Shown here one piece after another: positions 24,720-32,719 of a stretch of DNA of 64,000 nt. This DNA comes from Dehalococcoidia bacterium (GTDB lineage: Bacteria > Chloroflexota > Dehalococcoidia > Dehalococcoidales > UBA3254), in assembly GCA_025361145.1 (NCBI GenBank), contig JANYAV010000012.1, positions 78,830 through 142,829 on the forward strand, given 5' to 3'. Positions within the stretch are counted from its first letter, which is position 1. Each line of letters begins with the position of its first letter. Under the pieces are notes generated by a model. It saw only the letters and a program-made list of their open reading frames with translations. It did not search any database and had not been told where the DNA came from. Made by a program: the position numbers and the translations under genes.

Positions 24720-25759
24720 ACAAAGGCTACTAGAATACCTATTAAGTTAGAGAGCAGGTAATTCAAACCGGCGACTTCAGTAAGAAGAATAAGTATACCG
24801 TATTGGATAACTGCCCCAGCGGCGCACGTGATATTGAATTTTAGCAGACGTTTGAAGAAAGAGCCGATCTTGCCCGCACGCCGGTCAGAAAAAGTAAATC
24901 TGTCATTAAAAACAAAATTAGAGATAATCGAAGCTTCAATGGCGATAATTGAGGAAAAGTAATATTGCATTCCCGCAAACTCAGTTAAAAGCCATAATAT
25001 ACCCTCGTTGACCACCACTCCGCTCAGTCCCACTCCCACGAATTTACAAAAGCGAACCAGTTCGCCCTTTCGGCGCATCAGACTGAAAATATGGCGTAAG
25101 TATTCGATCTGCTGGCGGGCTTTCATCTTACTGCGTCCGCTACTGCGGTCCTCGAAAATAAAAGGTACTTCTACCACCTTTTCAAATTTACCCATTACCA
25201 GCATTTCCAGTAAGATTTTGTAGCCAATGGGTTTGAAGACCACGCCAATGATTTTTTCTCTTTTAAACATAAAAAAGCCAGACATGGGATCTTTCACCTT
25301 GCGACTGATGGGCAAGAAGACATGGGCTAGAGAAAGCGCACCTTTGGAGATGATGCGCCGGATCAGTCCCCAGTTGGGACAACCGCCTCCCTTAACATAG
25401 CGGCTGGCAACAGCCATATCCGCTCCATCTTCGATAGCCTTTAATAGAGCTGCATTTATCTCCGGTGGGTGTTGCAGGTCGGCATCCATGACCCCGATGA
25501 TATCACCTTTGGCATATTGAAGACCATGCAGGATGGCAGTGGCTAATCCGCGCTCGTTACTGCGCACCAATACTTTAACAGGATATTTTTCTGCCAGAGC
25601 CGCCGCGGTATCGATAGTGCCGTCTTTGCTGCTATCGTCTACCAGCAGGATCTCATAATTACGACCGGAAAGGGTTTGGCTTAGTCTTTCTACCAGAGGC
25701 AGGATATTATCGCGCTCGTTATAAGTTGGAATAATTATCGAGATAATATTGTCAGTCAT
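24680..25759 (-). CDS. GT2-GtrA fusion: polyprenyl-phosphate sugar synthase with flippase-like domain
   Basis: 359 residues. The N-terminal GT-A domain (about 1-225) is like dolichol-phosphate mannose synthase: PTYNERDNI (11-19), VDDSSKDGT (40-48), DADLQHPPE (92-100) and the DPMSGFF motif. The C-terminal about 235-359 is a four-helix GtrA domain with FVFNDRFTFS. Known homologues make polyprenyl-phosphate hexose and may help it cross the membrane. It overlaps the GT39 gene, so donor synthesis and transfer are linked. Confidence 0.92.
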   Translation of the reverse strand: MTDNIISIIIPTYNERDNILPLVERLSQTLSGRNYEILLVDDSSKDGTIDTAAALAEKYPVKVLVRSNERGLATAILHGLQYAKGDIIGVMDADLQHPPEINAALLKAIEDGADMAVASRYVKGGGCPNWGLIRRIISKGALSLAHVFLPISRKVKDPMSGFFMFKREKIIGVVFKPIGYKILLEMLVMGKFEKVVEVPFIFEDRSSGRSKMKARQQIEYLRHIFSLMRRKGELVRFCKFVGVGLSGVVVNEGILWLLTEFAGMQYYFSSIIAIEASIISNFVFNDRFTFSDRRAGKIGSFFKRLLKFNITCAAGAVIQYGILILLTEVAGLNYLLSNLIGILVAFVWNYVLSLIWTWK

Positions 25760-25870
25760 CGGCGAACAACTCCCCTGCCAAATTTTACTAACTGAATTCT
25801 ATCACATTCACGAGACAGAATACACGCCTAAAAAGAAGTAAGCCCGGATTGATTCTGGTATACTTGAAAG

Positions 25871-26446
25871 ATGACCGTGACTGAATTGATTTCCATATTT
25901 TTTATAGCTTTGAGTTTATCTGCGGATTGTTTTGCCGTTTCTCTATGTGGAAGCTGTGGTCTAAATAACAACATACGCTATATTCGGGTTTTTCGTACCG
26001 CGCTGGCATTTGGGCTAGCCCAGGCAATTATGCCTACAATAGGCTGGCTGGTAGGCAGGACGATCCTCGATTATATCGCTGCTTATGACCATTGGATCGC
26101 CTTCGGTTTACTGGCTATTATTGGTGGCAGGATGATCTGGGAAGGGGTCAAAGGCGAAGAAGATGAAAAAGCGGGCATGGATATTACTCGCGGATGGCTT
26201 TTGCTTACACTCGCGCTAGCTACCAGTATTGATTCTCTGGCAGTTGGATTAAGCTTGGCATTTGTTGAGATCAATATTCTGGCAGCTATCCTTATCATAG
26301 GAGTAATGGCTTTTTTAATTACTCATCTGGGTTTCCACCTTGGTTTTAAAGCAGGGGATATGTTAGGTAAACGAGCCAAGATCATTGGCGGCGTTATTCT
26401 TATCGGTATCGGTCTAAGGGTGTTGATCAGTCATCTGCTGGGCTAA
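25871..26446 (+). CDS. mntP: Manganese efflux pump MntP-like
   Basis: 191 residues and six hydrophobic segments in two repeats. The conserved acidic motifs SLSADCFAVSLC (helix 1) and ALATSIDSLAVGLSLA (helix 4) form the known cation site. It exports excess Mn2+ in characterised relatives. No yybP-ykoY riboswitch is apparent in the 110-base gap upstream. Confidence 0.9.
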   Translation: MTVTELISIFFIALSLSADCFAVSLCGSCGLNNNIRYIRVFRTALAFGLAQAIMPTIGWLVGRTILDYIAAYDHWIAFGLLAIIGGRMIWEGVKGEEDEKAGMDITRGWLLLTLALATSIDSLAVGLSLAFVEINILAAILIIGVMAFLITHLGFHLGFKAGDMLGKRAKIIGGVILIGIGLRVLISHLLG

Positions 26447-26520
26447 GTTTAGGCCTAACAAACATTGACAAATATGCCCGCGAAATATACCATTAAAGAA
26501 ATAGGTTTGAGGGAGTATCA

Positions 26521-26748
26521 ATGCAAGTAACTATAAAATGTCCATCCTGTAATGCAGATAGCGGCTTTTTTCTGGTGAAGGATAACCTTATGGGGCCTTT
26601 CAGATGCTGGAAATGCAAAGCCTTGTTCACCATCAAAGTCCAAAAGGGTGAATTGGTGAAATGCGAACCGTTAGCTGAGGAAGTTTTCACTAAAGCTAAG
26701 GCAGATGCCGCGGCCAAGAGAAAGAAGGCGAAAGAAAAGTCTGCATAA
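26521..26748 (+). CDS. Small zinc-ribbon protein
   Basis: 75 residues. One CPSC...CWKC zinc ribbon occupies about 8-34 and a Lys/Ala-rich tail ends the protein. GAGGGAG precedes the ATG. Nothing indicates a specific function; nucleic-acid contact is a guess from the basic tail. Confidence 0.72.
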   Translation: MQVTIKCPSCNADSGFFLVKDNLMGPFRCWKCKALFTIKVQKGELVKCEPLAEEVFTKAKADAAAKRKKAKEKSA

Positions 26749-26782
26749 CTAATCTTCTGTCAATAATTGTTTCTATTAAATG

Positions 26783-26820
26783 ATAGCTCTAGTCTAGATA
26801 TAGATTAGAGCTATTCTTGT
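26783..26820 (+). terminator. Possible terminator after the zinc-ribbon gene
   Basis: ATAGCTCTA (26783-26791) pairs with TAGAGCTAT (26806-26814), followed by TCTTGTT. The T-tract is weak. Confidence 0.5.
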
Positions 26821-26969
26821 TAGCTGGAAGATACCCTGAGTTGTATTATGTGTTTTGATTTGAGATGGACGGCAGTAATATTTAATTAGAAGTTAAAAAC
26901 ACTGGCTTTTGAAAGTGATTATCTAAAGGCAAATTTGTAGGTATTCGAATAATATGTTCACAGATAGTA

Positions 26970-26998
26970 TTGACATAACTCCCATCGAAAGGTAACAT
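26970..26998 (+). promoter_or_regulatory. Promoter of yifB, predicting a leaderless mRNA
   Basis: A perfect TTGACA (26970-26975), a 17-base spacer, TAACAT (26993-26998). The ATG begins at 27006, only seven bases after the -10, where transcription would be expected to start. Confidence 0.65.
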
Positions 26999-27005
26999 AT
27001 TAACA

Positions 27006-28529
27006 ATGTTAGCAAAAGTTAATAGCTGCGCAGTAGTAGGACTAGACGGGGACATGGTCCAGGTGGAAGTAGATATATCCTCCGGTCTGCCGGCTTTCTT
27101 TGTAGTAGGGTTGCCTGATGAGGCTGTCCAAGAATCACGTGAAAGAGTACGCGCTGCTGTGCGCAATTCCGGTTTCACTTTCCCGATGCGCCGGGTGGCC
27201 GTTAACCTGGCACCGGCTGATCTTAAGAAAGAAGGACCGTCTTACGACCTGCCGATCGCGGTAGGCGTTCTATTATCCAGCGAACAGATTTCTGCCGATG
27301 TAACTCGGACTGTTTTTTTAGGCGAGTTATCCATGGACGGTGCTTTACGCCATACCAGCGGTATACTACCGATGGTTGGTGTAGCTCATAAACAAGGTTT
27401 TACCGATATCGTTGTGTCTTCTGCGGATGCTCGCGAGGCTTCATTGATTGAAGGAACACGTATTTTACCTTTCGACTCTCTTGCGGCACTGGCAGCTTAC
27501 TTGCGTGGTGAAACCCCTGCACCCGAGTATAAACCAGATCCCAGTGTTATTCTGGAAGCCCCTTCTATTGCTGCCACAATCGATTTGTGTGAGATCAAAG
27601 GTCAGGAGCACGTAAAACGGGCTATCGAAGTAGCGGCGGCGGGCGGGCATAATATTATTATGTGTGGTCCTCCGGGCAGTGGTAAGACTCTGTTAGCGCG
27701 TGCTTTGCCGGGCATTTTACCTTTGCTCAGCACCGATGAAGCGCTGGAAGTAACCAAGATTTACAGCGTCTGCGGGTTGCTGCCTTCAGATACACCTTTG
27801 ATAAGACAGCGTCCTTTTCGAAGTCCCCATCATACTATAAGTGACGCCGGACTAGTGGGTGGTGGGCGATGGCCTAAACCAGGGGAGATTAGCCTCAGTC
27901 ATCACGGTGTGCTTTTTCTGGATGAGCTACCCGAATTCGGCCACGCGGTGTTGGAAGTTTTGAGACAACCTCTTGAAGATAAGGTGGTCACCATTAGCCG
28001 TGCTATCGGTAGTCTGACCTTTCCAGCTAATTTTATGCTGGTTGGTGCTTTAAATCCCTGTCCTTGTGGATTCTTTGGAGACCCCTATCGTGCCTGTACC
28101 TGTCCGCCCAGTGTGGTTGCCCGCTATCACAGACGTATCAGTGGTCCTTTTATGGATCGTATGGACATTTACGTAGAAGTACCTCACATAGAATATGAGA
28201 AGCTGGCCGATAACCGCCTAGGAGAAAAGTCCGAAAGCGTTAGAACCAGGGTTGAAGCAGCACGGGCGGTGCAGCTTGCCAGATTTAATGGTAGTAAACT
28301 AACCTGCAACGCTGAAATGACTCCTGCGGAGGTTAGGGAGAACTGTCGGTTGGAAGACTCCGCCCAGAGCTTACTCAAGGCCGCCATGAAGCAATTATAC
28401 CTATCAGCGCGTGCCTTTCACCGTATTCTCAAGCTAGCACGTACCATCGCCGACCTTGAGAATGCCGAGTTCATCCAGTCCCACCACCTCGCAGAAGCAA
28501 TACAATATAGGCCAAGAACACAAGTTTAA
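27006..28529 (+). CDS. yifB: YifB/ComM-family Mg-chelatase-like AAA+ ATPase
   Basis: 507 residues. An N-terminal Lon-protease-like domain (about 1-175, GLPDEAVQESRERVRAA), then Walker A GPPGSGKT (221-228), FRSPHHTISDAGLVGGG, Walker B LFLDELPEF, the zinc-like CPCGFFGDPYRACTCPP segment and a C-terminal lid. ComM in naturally competent bacteria is a helicase that promotes branch migration during transformation. The local context gives no competence genes. Confidence 0.95.
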   Translation: MLAKVNSCAVVGLDGDMVQVEVDISSGLPAFFVVGLPDEAVQESRERVRAAVRNSGFTFPMRRVAVNLAPADLKKEGPSYDLPIAVGVLLSSEQISADVTRTVFLGELSMDGALRHTSGILPMVGVAHKQGFTDIVVSSADAREASLIEGTRILPFDSLAALAAYLRGETPAPEYKPDPSVILEAPSIAATIDLCEIKGQEHVKRAIEVAAAGGHNIIMCGPPGSGKTLLARALPGILPLLSTDEALEVTKIYSVCGLLPSDTPLIRQRPFRSPHHTISDAGLVGGGRWPKPGEISLSHHGVLFLDELPEFGHAVLEVLRQPLEDKVVTISRAIGSLTFPANFMLVGALNPCPCGFFGDPYRACTCPPSVVARYHRRISGPFMDRMDIYVEVPHIEYEKLADNRLGEKSESVRTRVEAARAVQLARFNGSKLTCNAEMTPAEVRENCRLEDSAQSLLKAAMKQLYLSARAFHRILKLARTIADLENAEFIQSHHLAEAIQYRPRTQV

Positions 28530-28641
28530 ATTCAACACTTAAATCATCTTGACTTTCAAATCACTGGCTCACATTGTAGTTTGGTTAAAAGAAGCTCTTT
28601 TCATATTCAGATTTAGGATTTTCTTTTTCAGGAGGTTTATT

Positions 28642-28914
28642 TTGTCAACTGGCGAAATTTTGGGTTTAGTAGCGGGGTTGTTTACCACGGGCAGCCTAAT
28701 TCCACAGGTAATACAGGTGTTTAAAAATAAGAGCGCGAAAGATATTAGTTTGCTTTTTACAGTGATGTTCTTTGTAGGCGGTCTTTTATGGTTGACCTAC
28801 GGTATTCTGGATGAGTTAACTCCTGTGATTTTTTGGAACTCATTAGCTCTTATTTTCGTGGTCTTACTGCTCATCGGCAAATTAAAATACGGGGTGGCCA
28901 AAAATTCAAAATAA
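28642..28914 (+). CDS. SemiSWEET-type transporter (PQ-loop/MtN3 family)
   Basis: 90 residues and three membrane helices; these proteins work as dimers moving sugars by facilitated diffusion. The PQ motif is present (LIPQVIQVFKNKSAKDIS), followed by FxxGGLLWLTYGI. TTG at 28642 is chosen because AGGAGG lies six bases upstream; the open frame extends 31 codons further with no ribosome site and odd composition. Confidence 0.88.
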   Translation: MSTGEILGLVAGLFTTGSLIPQVIQVFKNKSAKDISLLFTVMFFVGGLLWLTYGILDELTPVIFWNSLALIFVVLLLIGKLKYGVAKNSK

Positions 28915-28922
28915 AACACAAA

Positions 28923-28946
28923 GGTTGGAATAATGTTATTCCAACC
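28923..28946. terminator. Perfect palindrome between convergent genes
   Basis: GGTTGGAATAA-TG-TTATTCCAACC. It lies between the SemiSWEET gene (+) and the small membrane protein gene (-). On the minus strand it is followed by TTTGTGTTTTATTTT, so it may end the minus-strand transcript. Confidence 0.6.
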
Positions 28947-28978
28947 GTAACCATTTATAACTGATTTAATCCTTGTGT

Positions 28979-29236
28979 TTAGCCCCACAGATGGAAGCCC
29001 AGGCCAACAAGCAAGATAATAATTCCGAGAGCCAGACTGATTTTTCCACCGATCTTTAAGGCGCCCGGCTCAGGCCGACCAGGTGCTCTATCTAGAAACT
29101 CGCGGACATCGGTCCGTGTCGAAACAGAATTGTACCATGAACCTTCTTCTTTTTTGCCCCAGATTATACCGATTATGCCTAGAAGAATAAATATACCGCC
29201 AATAATACAAACAATTCCTAGATCGCTGCCGCTCAT
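28979..29236 (-). CDS. Small two-helix membrane protein, unknown
   Basis: 85 residues with hydrophobic segments at about 7-26 and 66-83 and a polar, Pro/Arg-rich middle (TRTDVREFLDRAPGRPEPG). The ATG has a good AAGGGAGA site. No family is recognised. It lies alone between the SemiSWEET gene and the ribosomal block. Confidence 0.68.
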   Translation of the reverse strand: MSGSDLGIVCIIGGIFILLGIIGIIWGKKEEGSWYNSVSTRTDVREFLDRAPGRPEPGALKIGGKISLALGIIILLVGLGFHLWG

Positions 29237-29309
29237 ACTTTATCTCCCTTAACACTTTGTCCATGTTAAATATAGGTGTTTTTTAGCCCAAATTCAATAG
29301 GTTATTTTT

Positions 29310-29359
29310 TGAAACAAACAAAAACCAACCAGGGAGATATTTCAATCTCTCCCTGGTTG
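29310..29359 (-). terminator. Terminator of the tuf-rplL block
   Basis: On the minus strand CAACCAGGGAGA...TCTCCCTGGTTG forms a long stem followed by GTTTTTGTTTG. It lies about 30 bases after the rplL stop and shows that rpoBC are not part of this unit. Confidence 0.93.
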
Positions 29360-29388
29360 ATTATATTCCGAAGTTCTAATTTAAAACT

Positions 29389-29775
29389 TTATTTAACTTC
29401 GACTTTCGCACCCGCGGCTTCCAGTTTGGCTTTGGCGGCAGCGGCGTCATCTTTATTGACATTCTCTTTGATAGCTTTAGGAGCGGCCTCAACGAGATCC
29501 TTGGATTCTTTCAGACCAAGGTTCGTGAGCTCTCTGACGGCTTTGATAACATTGATTTTGTTTGCGCCGACATCGGTCAGAATGACGGAGAACTCGGTTT
29601 TCTCTTCAGCGGGAGCGGCAGCAGCAGCGGCTGCGGTGGGAGCGGCGGCGACGGCCATAGGAGCGGCGGCGCTGATGCCGAATTTAGTTTCCATGGTCTT
29701 GACCAATTCTGCTAGTTCCAGAACAGTCATACCTTCGATAATTGCCATTGCTTGTTCAACTTTAGTTTCAGCCAT
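29389..29775 (-). CDS. rplL: 50S ribosomal protein L7/L12
   Basis: 128 residues: N-terminal dimerisation helices ([24 protein letters not shown]), an Ala-rich hinge (about 35-57), and a C-terminal factor-binding domain ([31 protein letters not shown]). It forms the GTPase stalk with L10. The start lies one base after the rplJ stop. Confidence 0.98.
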   Translation of the reverse strand: MAETKVEQAMAIIEGMTVLELAELVKTMETKFGISAAAPMAVAAAPTAAAAAAAPAEEKTEFSVILTDVGANKINVIKAVRELTNLGLKESKDLVEAAPKAIKENVNKDDAAAAKAKLEAAGAKVEVK

Positions 29776-29776
29776 T

Positions 29777-30304
29777 TTATTTAACTCCTTCTAATTGTTT
29801 CATTCTTTCTTGTAATACTGTCATTAAACCCCGTAAGGGGGCGTTAACCTGATTCATGAGCGCGTATAACGGGCTCTGGATTCCACCCATGACTTTGCCA
29901 AGCAAGACTTCTCTGGAAGGCAAAGTGGCAATGGTGGCGACTTCTTTGGGAGTTAATAATTTGTTTCCAAGAAAACCGCCCTTAATTGCCAGAGCAATTT
30001 TAGAGGCGGCAATATGTTCGGTCAATACCTTGGCTGCTTTCGAGATATCGCCTTTAACGAAGACGATAGCTAAAGGGCCTTCAAAAATGCTGCCGATCTG
30101 GTCTTTGCCTTTATTTTTTGCAGCGATACGAGCCAGGTTGTTTTTAACTATATGGAACTCAGACCCTGTTTCTTTAAGTTTACGGCGTACTGCCACAACA
30201 TCAGGTGTTTTTAGTCCACGATAGTTGGTCATGATACCGGAGTCGCATTGAGCAAAAGTCTGCTCGAGACTGGTAATTATGCTGTGTTTCTTTTCCGTGG
30301 GCAT
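29777..30304 (-). CDS. rplJ: 50S ribosomal protein L10
   Basis: 175 residues, the base of the L7/L12 stalk. N-terminal [35 protein letters not shown] is typical; the C-terminal helix ([21 protein letters not shown]) docks L12 dimers. It sits downstream of an L10-type leader that likely mediates autoregulation. Confidence 0.97.
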   Translation of the reverse strand: MPTEKKHSIITSLEQTFAQCDSGIMTNYRGLKTPDVVAVRRKLKETGSEFHIVKNNLARIAAKNKGKDQIGSIFEGPLAIVFVKGDISKAAKVLTEHIAASKIALAIKGGFLGNKLLTPKEVATIATLPSREVLLGKVMGGIQSPLYALMNQVNAPLRGLMTVLQERMKQLEGVK

Positions 30305-30500
30305 CTCATTTACTCCTATTGTATTCCTGCATTCATTTCAACGGGTAAAAAGTAAGTCCTTATGCCAGGCATAAGGACTTAACAAAACGATGTTATTAGT
30401 CCTCTTCCTCGGCAGGCACTTTGTGTATTAATCCTCCGGATTAGCCGGAGGAACCCGCTGTCTCAGGTTGAGACTTTAACTAACTATATTCAATTAGGTT
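30305..30500 (-). promoter_or_regulatory. L10 (rplJL) leader RNA with attenuator
   Basis: On the minus strand the leader carries the L10-leader hallmarks ACAGCGGGTTCCTCC and TGCCTGCCGAGG around a GC-rich hairpin. A hairpin follows: AAGTCCTTATGCC / GGCATAAGGACTT (complement of 30354-30380), then ACTTTTTAC. L10-L12 binding in other bacteria controls such leaders. The second hairpin looks like an intrinsic attenuator. Confidence 0.8.
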
Positions 30501-30501
30501 G

Positions 30502-30531
30502 ATTATACACTAGCAATTATAGCTTAAGCAA
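30502..30531 (-). promoter_or_regulatory. Internal promoter for rplJL
   Basis: Minus-strand TTGCTT (complement of 30526-30531), an 18-base spacer, TATAAT (complement of 30502-30507), just past the rplA stop and just before the L10 leader. Confidence 0.6.
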
Positions 30532-30535
30532 ATAT

Positions 30536-31243
30536 TTAGGTGACGTTCAAAGATTTAAGATCCAGTGGGATGCCAGGCCCCATGCTGGTGCTTACAGTAA
30601 CGCTTTTGATGAATTGGCCTTTGGCACCGGTCGGTTTGGATTTTTCCACTGCTTCAATCACGGCAGCTAAATTTTCTACCAGTTTTTGATCTTCGAAACT
30701 CTTTTTGCCAGCGACGACATGGATCAGATTGGTTTTATCCAATTTGAATTCCACACGTCCTTTCCGAGCCTCTTCGATCGATTTACCCAGATTCTCTGCT
30801 TGCACAACAGTCCCAGCTTTAGGATTGGGCATCAGACCTTTACGACCGAGTACTTTACCCAGTTTGGAAATCTTGCCCATCATATCCGGGGTAGCCATCG
30901 CTATATCAAAATCAGTGAAGCCTTCTTCAACTTTTTTAATAAGGTCATCGTTTCCGGAGAAATCCGCACCGGCTTCCCGTGCAGTTCTTTCAGCTTCACC
31001 TTGCGCGAAAACCAGGACTCGTACTTGTTTCCCCAAGCCATGGGGTAAAAGGGCCACACCTCGGACCTGCTGATTAGCATTTCGGATGTCTACACCCATA
31101 CGCATGTGCAATTCAACTGCTTCGTCGAATTTGGCATAAGCGGTTTTCTTAGCCGTAGCCACGGCCTCCGCGAGATCGTAGGCCTTGTTTGGATCGATTA
31201 ACTTTTCCGCTTCAGTATATTTTTTACCATGTTTTACAGTCAT
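30536..31243 (-). CDS. rplA: 50S ribosomal protein L1
   Basis: 235 residues, L1-stalk protein. Motifs: FDEAVELHMRMGVDIRNANQQVRG, GRKGLMPNPKAGTV and the end SVTVSTSMGPGIPLDL. It follows rplK with one base between them. Confidence 0.98.
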   Translation of the reverse strand: MTVKHGKKYTEAEKLIDPNKAYDLAEAVATAKKTAYAKFDEAVELHMRMGVDIRNANQQVRGVALLPHGLGKQVRVLVFAQGEAERTAREAGADFSGNDDLIKKVEEGFTDFDIAMATPDMMGKISKLGKVLGRKGLMPNPKAGTVVQAENLGKSIEEARKGRVEFKLDKTNLIHVVAGKKSFEDQKLVENLAAVIEAVEKSKPTGAKGQFIKSVTVSTSMGPGIPLDLKSLNVT

Positions 31244-31244
31244 T

Positions 31245-31667
31245 TTACTTTACCTCGACTCCCATGCTGCGGGCAGCCCCTTCTACGATTCTCTCCGCCG
31301 CTTCAATAGAGTTTACATTTAAATCTTTGACTTTGAGTTGAGCGATCTCTCGCAATTTGGCCTTGGAGAGTTCTCCTACCTTCTGTCGACCCGTGGTCTG
31401 GGCGCCTTTCTCGATGCCCAACGCTTTTTTAATCAGGTCTGAAGTCGGAGGAGTCTTGGTGACGAAAGTGAAGGATCTGTCGTCATAGACGGTGATTTCG
31501 ACCGGGATGATAGTTCCGGCTAAACTGGCGGTTCGAGCATTGTAATCTTTGCAGAAGGCCATGATGTTAACACCATGCTGCCCCAATGCCGGACCAACTG
31601 GGGGTGCCGGATTGGCTTTCCCCGCGGGAATTTGCAATTTGATAATCGTTACTATTTTTTTGGCCAC
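31245..31667 (-). CDS. rplK: 50S ribosomal protein L11
   Basis: 140 residues. N-terminal domain with [21 protein letters not shown] and [12 protein letters not shown] (thiostrepton-site region), and the rRNA-binding C-terminal domain. It follows nusG in the standard order. Confidence 0.98.
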   Translation of the reverse strand: MAKKIVTIIKLQIPAGKANPAPPVGPALGQHGVNIMAFCKDYNARTASLAGTIIPVEITVYDDRSFTFVTKTPPTSDLIKKALGIEKGAQTTGRQKVGELSKAKLREIAQLKVKDLNVNSIEAAERIVEGAARSMGVEVK

Positions 31668-31682
31668 TTTTTATCCACCTAC

Positions 31683-32216
31683 CTAAAGTTTCTCGACCTG
31701 TAAGAAATCCAATTCGACTGGTGTATCCCGGCCGAACAAGGAAAGGAGAACTTTAACTTTGCCTTTTTCAGGGCTAATCTCATCCACCACTCCTACAGAA
31801 TCAATGAAGGGTCCATCCACGACCCTGACACTTTGTCCTTGACGGAAGCCGACTTTAACCTTGGGAGTTTCGGCTGCCATTTGTTTCAAAATCTGCTCTA
31901 CTTCTTTGGGTTGCAGAGGCACAGGTTTGTTTCCGCTGCTTACAAAACCAGTTACGCCGGGAGTATTACGAACCACATCCCAGCTCTGGTCATTCATCTT
32001 CATTTGAACCAGAACATAAGCAGGTAGAATTTTCTTAACTATATTGCGTCTCTGCCCGCCCTTGACCTCCACTTCGTTCTCAGTGGGTATGACTACTTGA
32101 GAGACATCGCCATGAACATCCATAAATTTAACACGTTGTTCAAGGTTCTTCTTGACTCTTTCCTCATATCCTGAGTAAGTGTGTACGGCAAACCAGCGAA
32201 TTTCGCTATCTTCCAC
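31683..32216 (-). CDS. nusG: Transcription elongation/antitermination factor NusG
   Basis: An NGN domain (WFAVHTYSGYEERVKKNLEQR; GYVLV-like AYVLVQMKM; VVRNTPGVTGFV) and a C-terminal KOW domain (GQSVRVVDGPFIDSVGVVDEI). It binds RNA polymerase and couples it to Rho or the ribosome. GTG at 32216 is preferred because AGGTGG is just upstream; GTG at 32228 would add four residues. 177 residues from the preferred start. Confidence 0.96.
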   Translation of the reverse strand: MEDSEIRWFAVHTYSGYEERVKKNLEQRVKFMDVHGDVSQVVIPTENEVEVKGGQRRNIVKKILPAYVLVQMKMNDQSWDVVRNTPGVTGFVSSGNKPVPLQPKEVEQILKQMAAETPKVKVGFRQGQSVRVVDGPFIDSVGVVDEISPEKGKVKVLLSLFGRDTPVELDFLQVEKL

Positions 32217-32302
32217 CTGCCACCTCACTCACTGACGCAGAATATATTTTTACGTTACCTCCAGGTATCATATACGTCATCTCGATTCGAAGTATTATCA
32301 AA

Positions 32303-32521
32303 TTATTTACCGATCAACAGTTTATCAACTAAGGATGAAAAACCCCAGTCAAATAAACCCAACAGAATTCCAGTAGCAACTGTCACTAGCAGAACTAATC
32401 CGGTCAAATAGGCAATTTCCCTTCTGGAAAGCCAAACCACCTTTTTCATCTCTGCCCAGAGCCCGGAAATAAACCTGGTAAACCGATTACCGGAAGGCTT
32501 GGTTGATACCATTGAAGTCAT
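32303..32521 (-). CDS. secE: Preprotein translocase subunit SecE
   Basis: 72 residues with one membrane helix (about 37-58), preceded by the amphipathic FISGLWAEMKKVVWLSRRE segment typical of single-helix bacterial SecE. It clamps SecY, which is encoded at 56096. Confidence 0.95.
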   Translation of the reverse strand: MTSMVSTKPSGNRFTRFISGLWAEMKKVVWLSRREIAYLTGLVLLVTVATGILLGLFDWGFSSLVDKLLIGK

Positions 32522-32550
32522 AACTATAACTCCGTTTTATAATCCCTCTG

Positions 32551-32718
32551 TTATTTGACCTCTTTATGAGGTGTGTGCTTATGACAGCGGGGACAAAACT
32601 TGTTTAATTCCAACCGTGTCGGATCATTCTTCTTGTTCTTGGTTGTGGTATATGTCCTCTCCTGACAAGTAGTACAAGCGAGATGTAAAATTATTCTATT
32701 TTCACCCTTTTTAGCCAT
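32551..32718 (-). CDS. rpmG: 50S ribosomal protein L33 (zinc form)
   Basis: 55 residues, start ATG at 32718 and stop TAA at 32551. It keeps two Cys pairs (C15/C18 and C42/C45), so it is the zinc-binding C+ form. It sits two bases after the tuf stop. Confidence 0.95.
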   Translation of the reverse strand: MAKKGENRIILHLACTTCQERTYTTTKNKKNDPTRLELNKFCPRCHKHTPHKEVK

Positions 32719-32719
32719 A

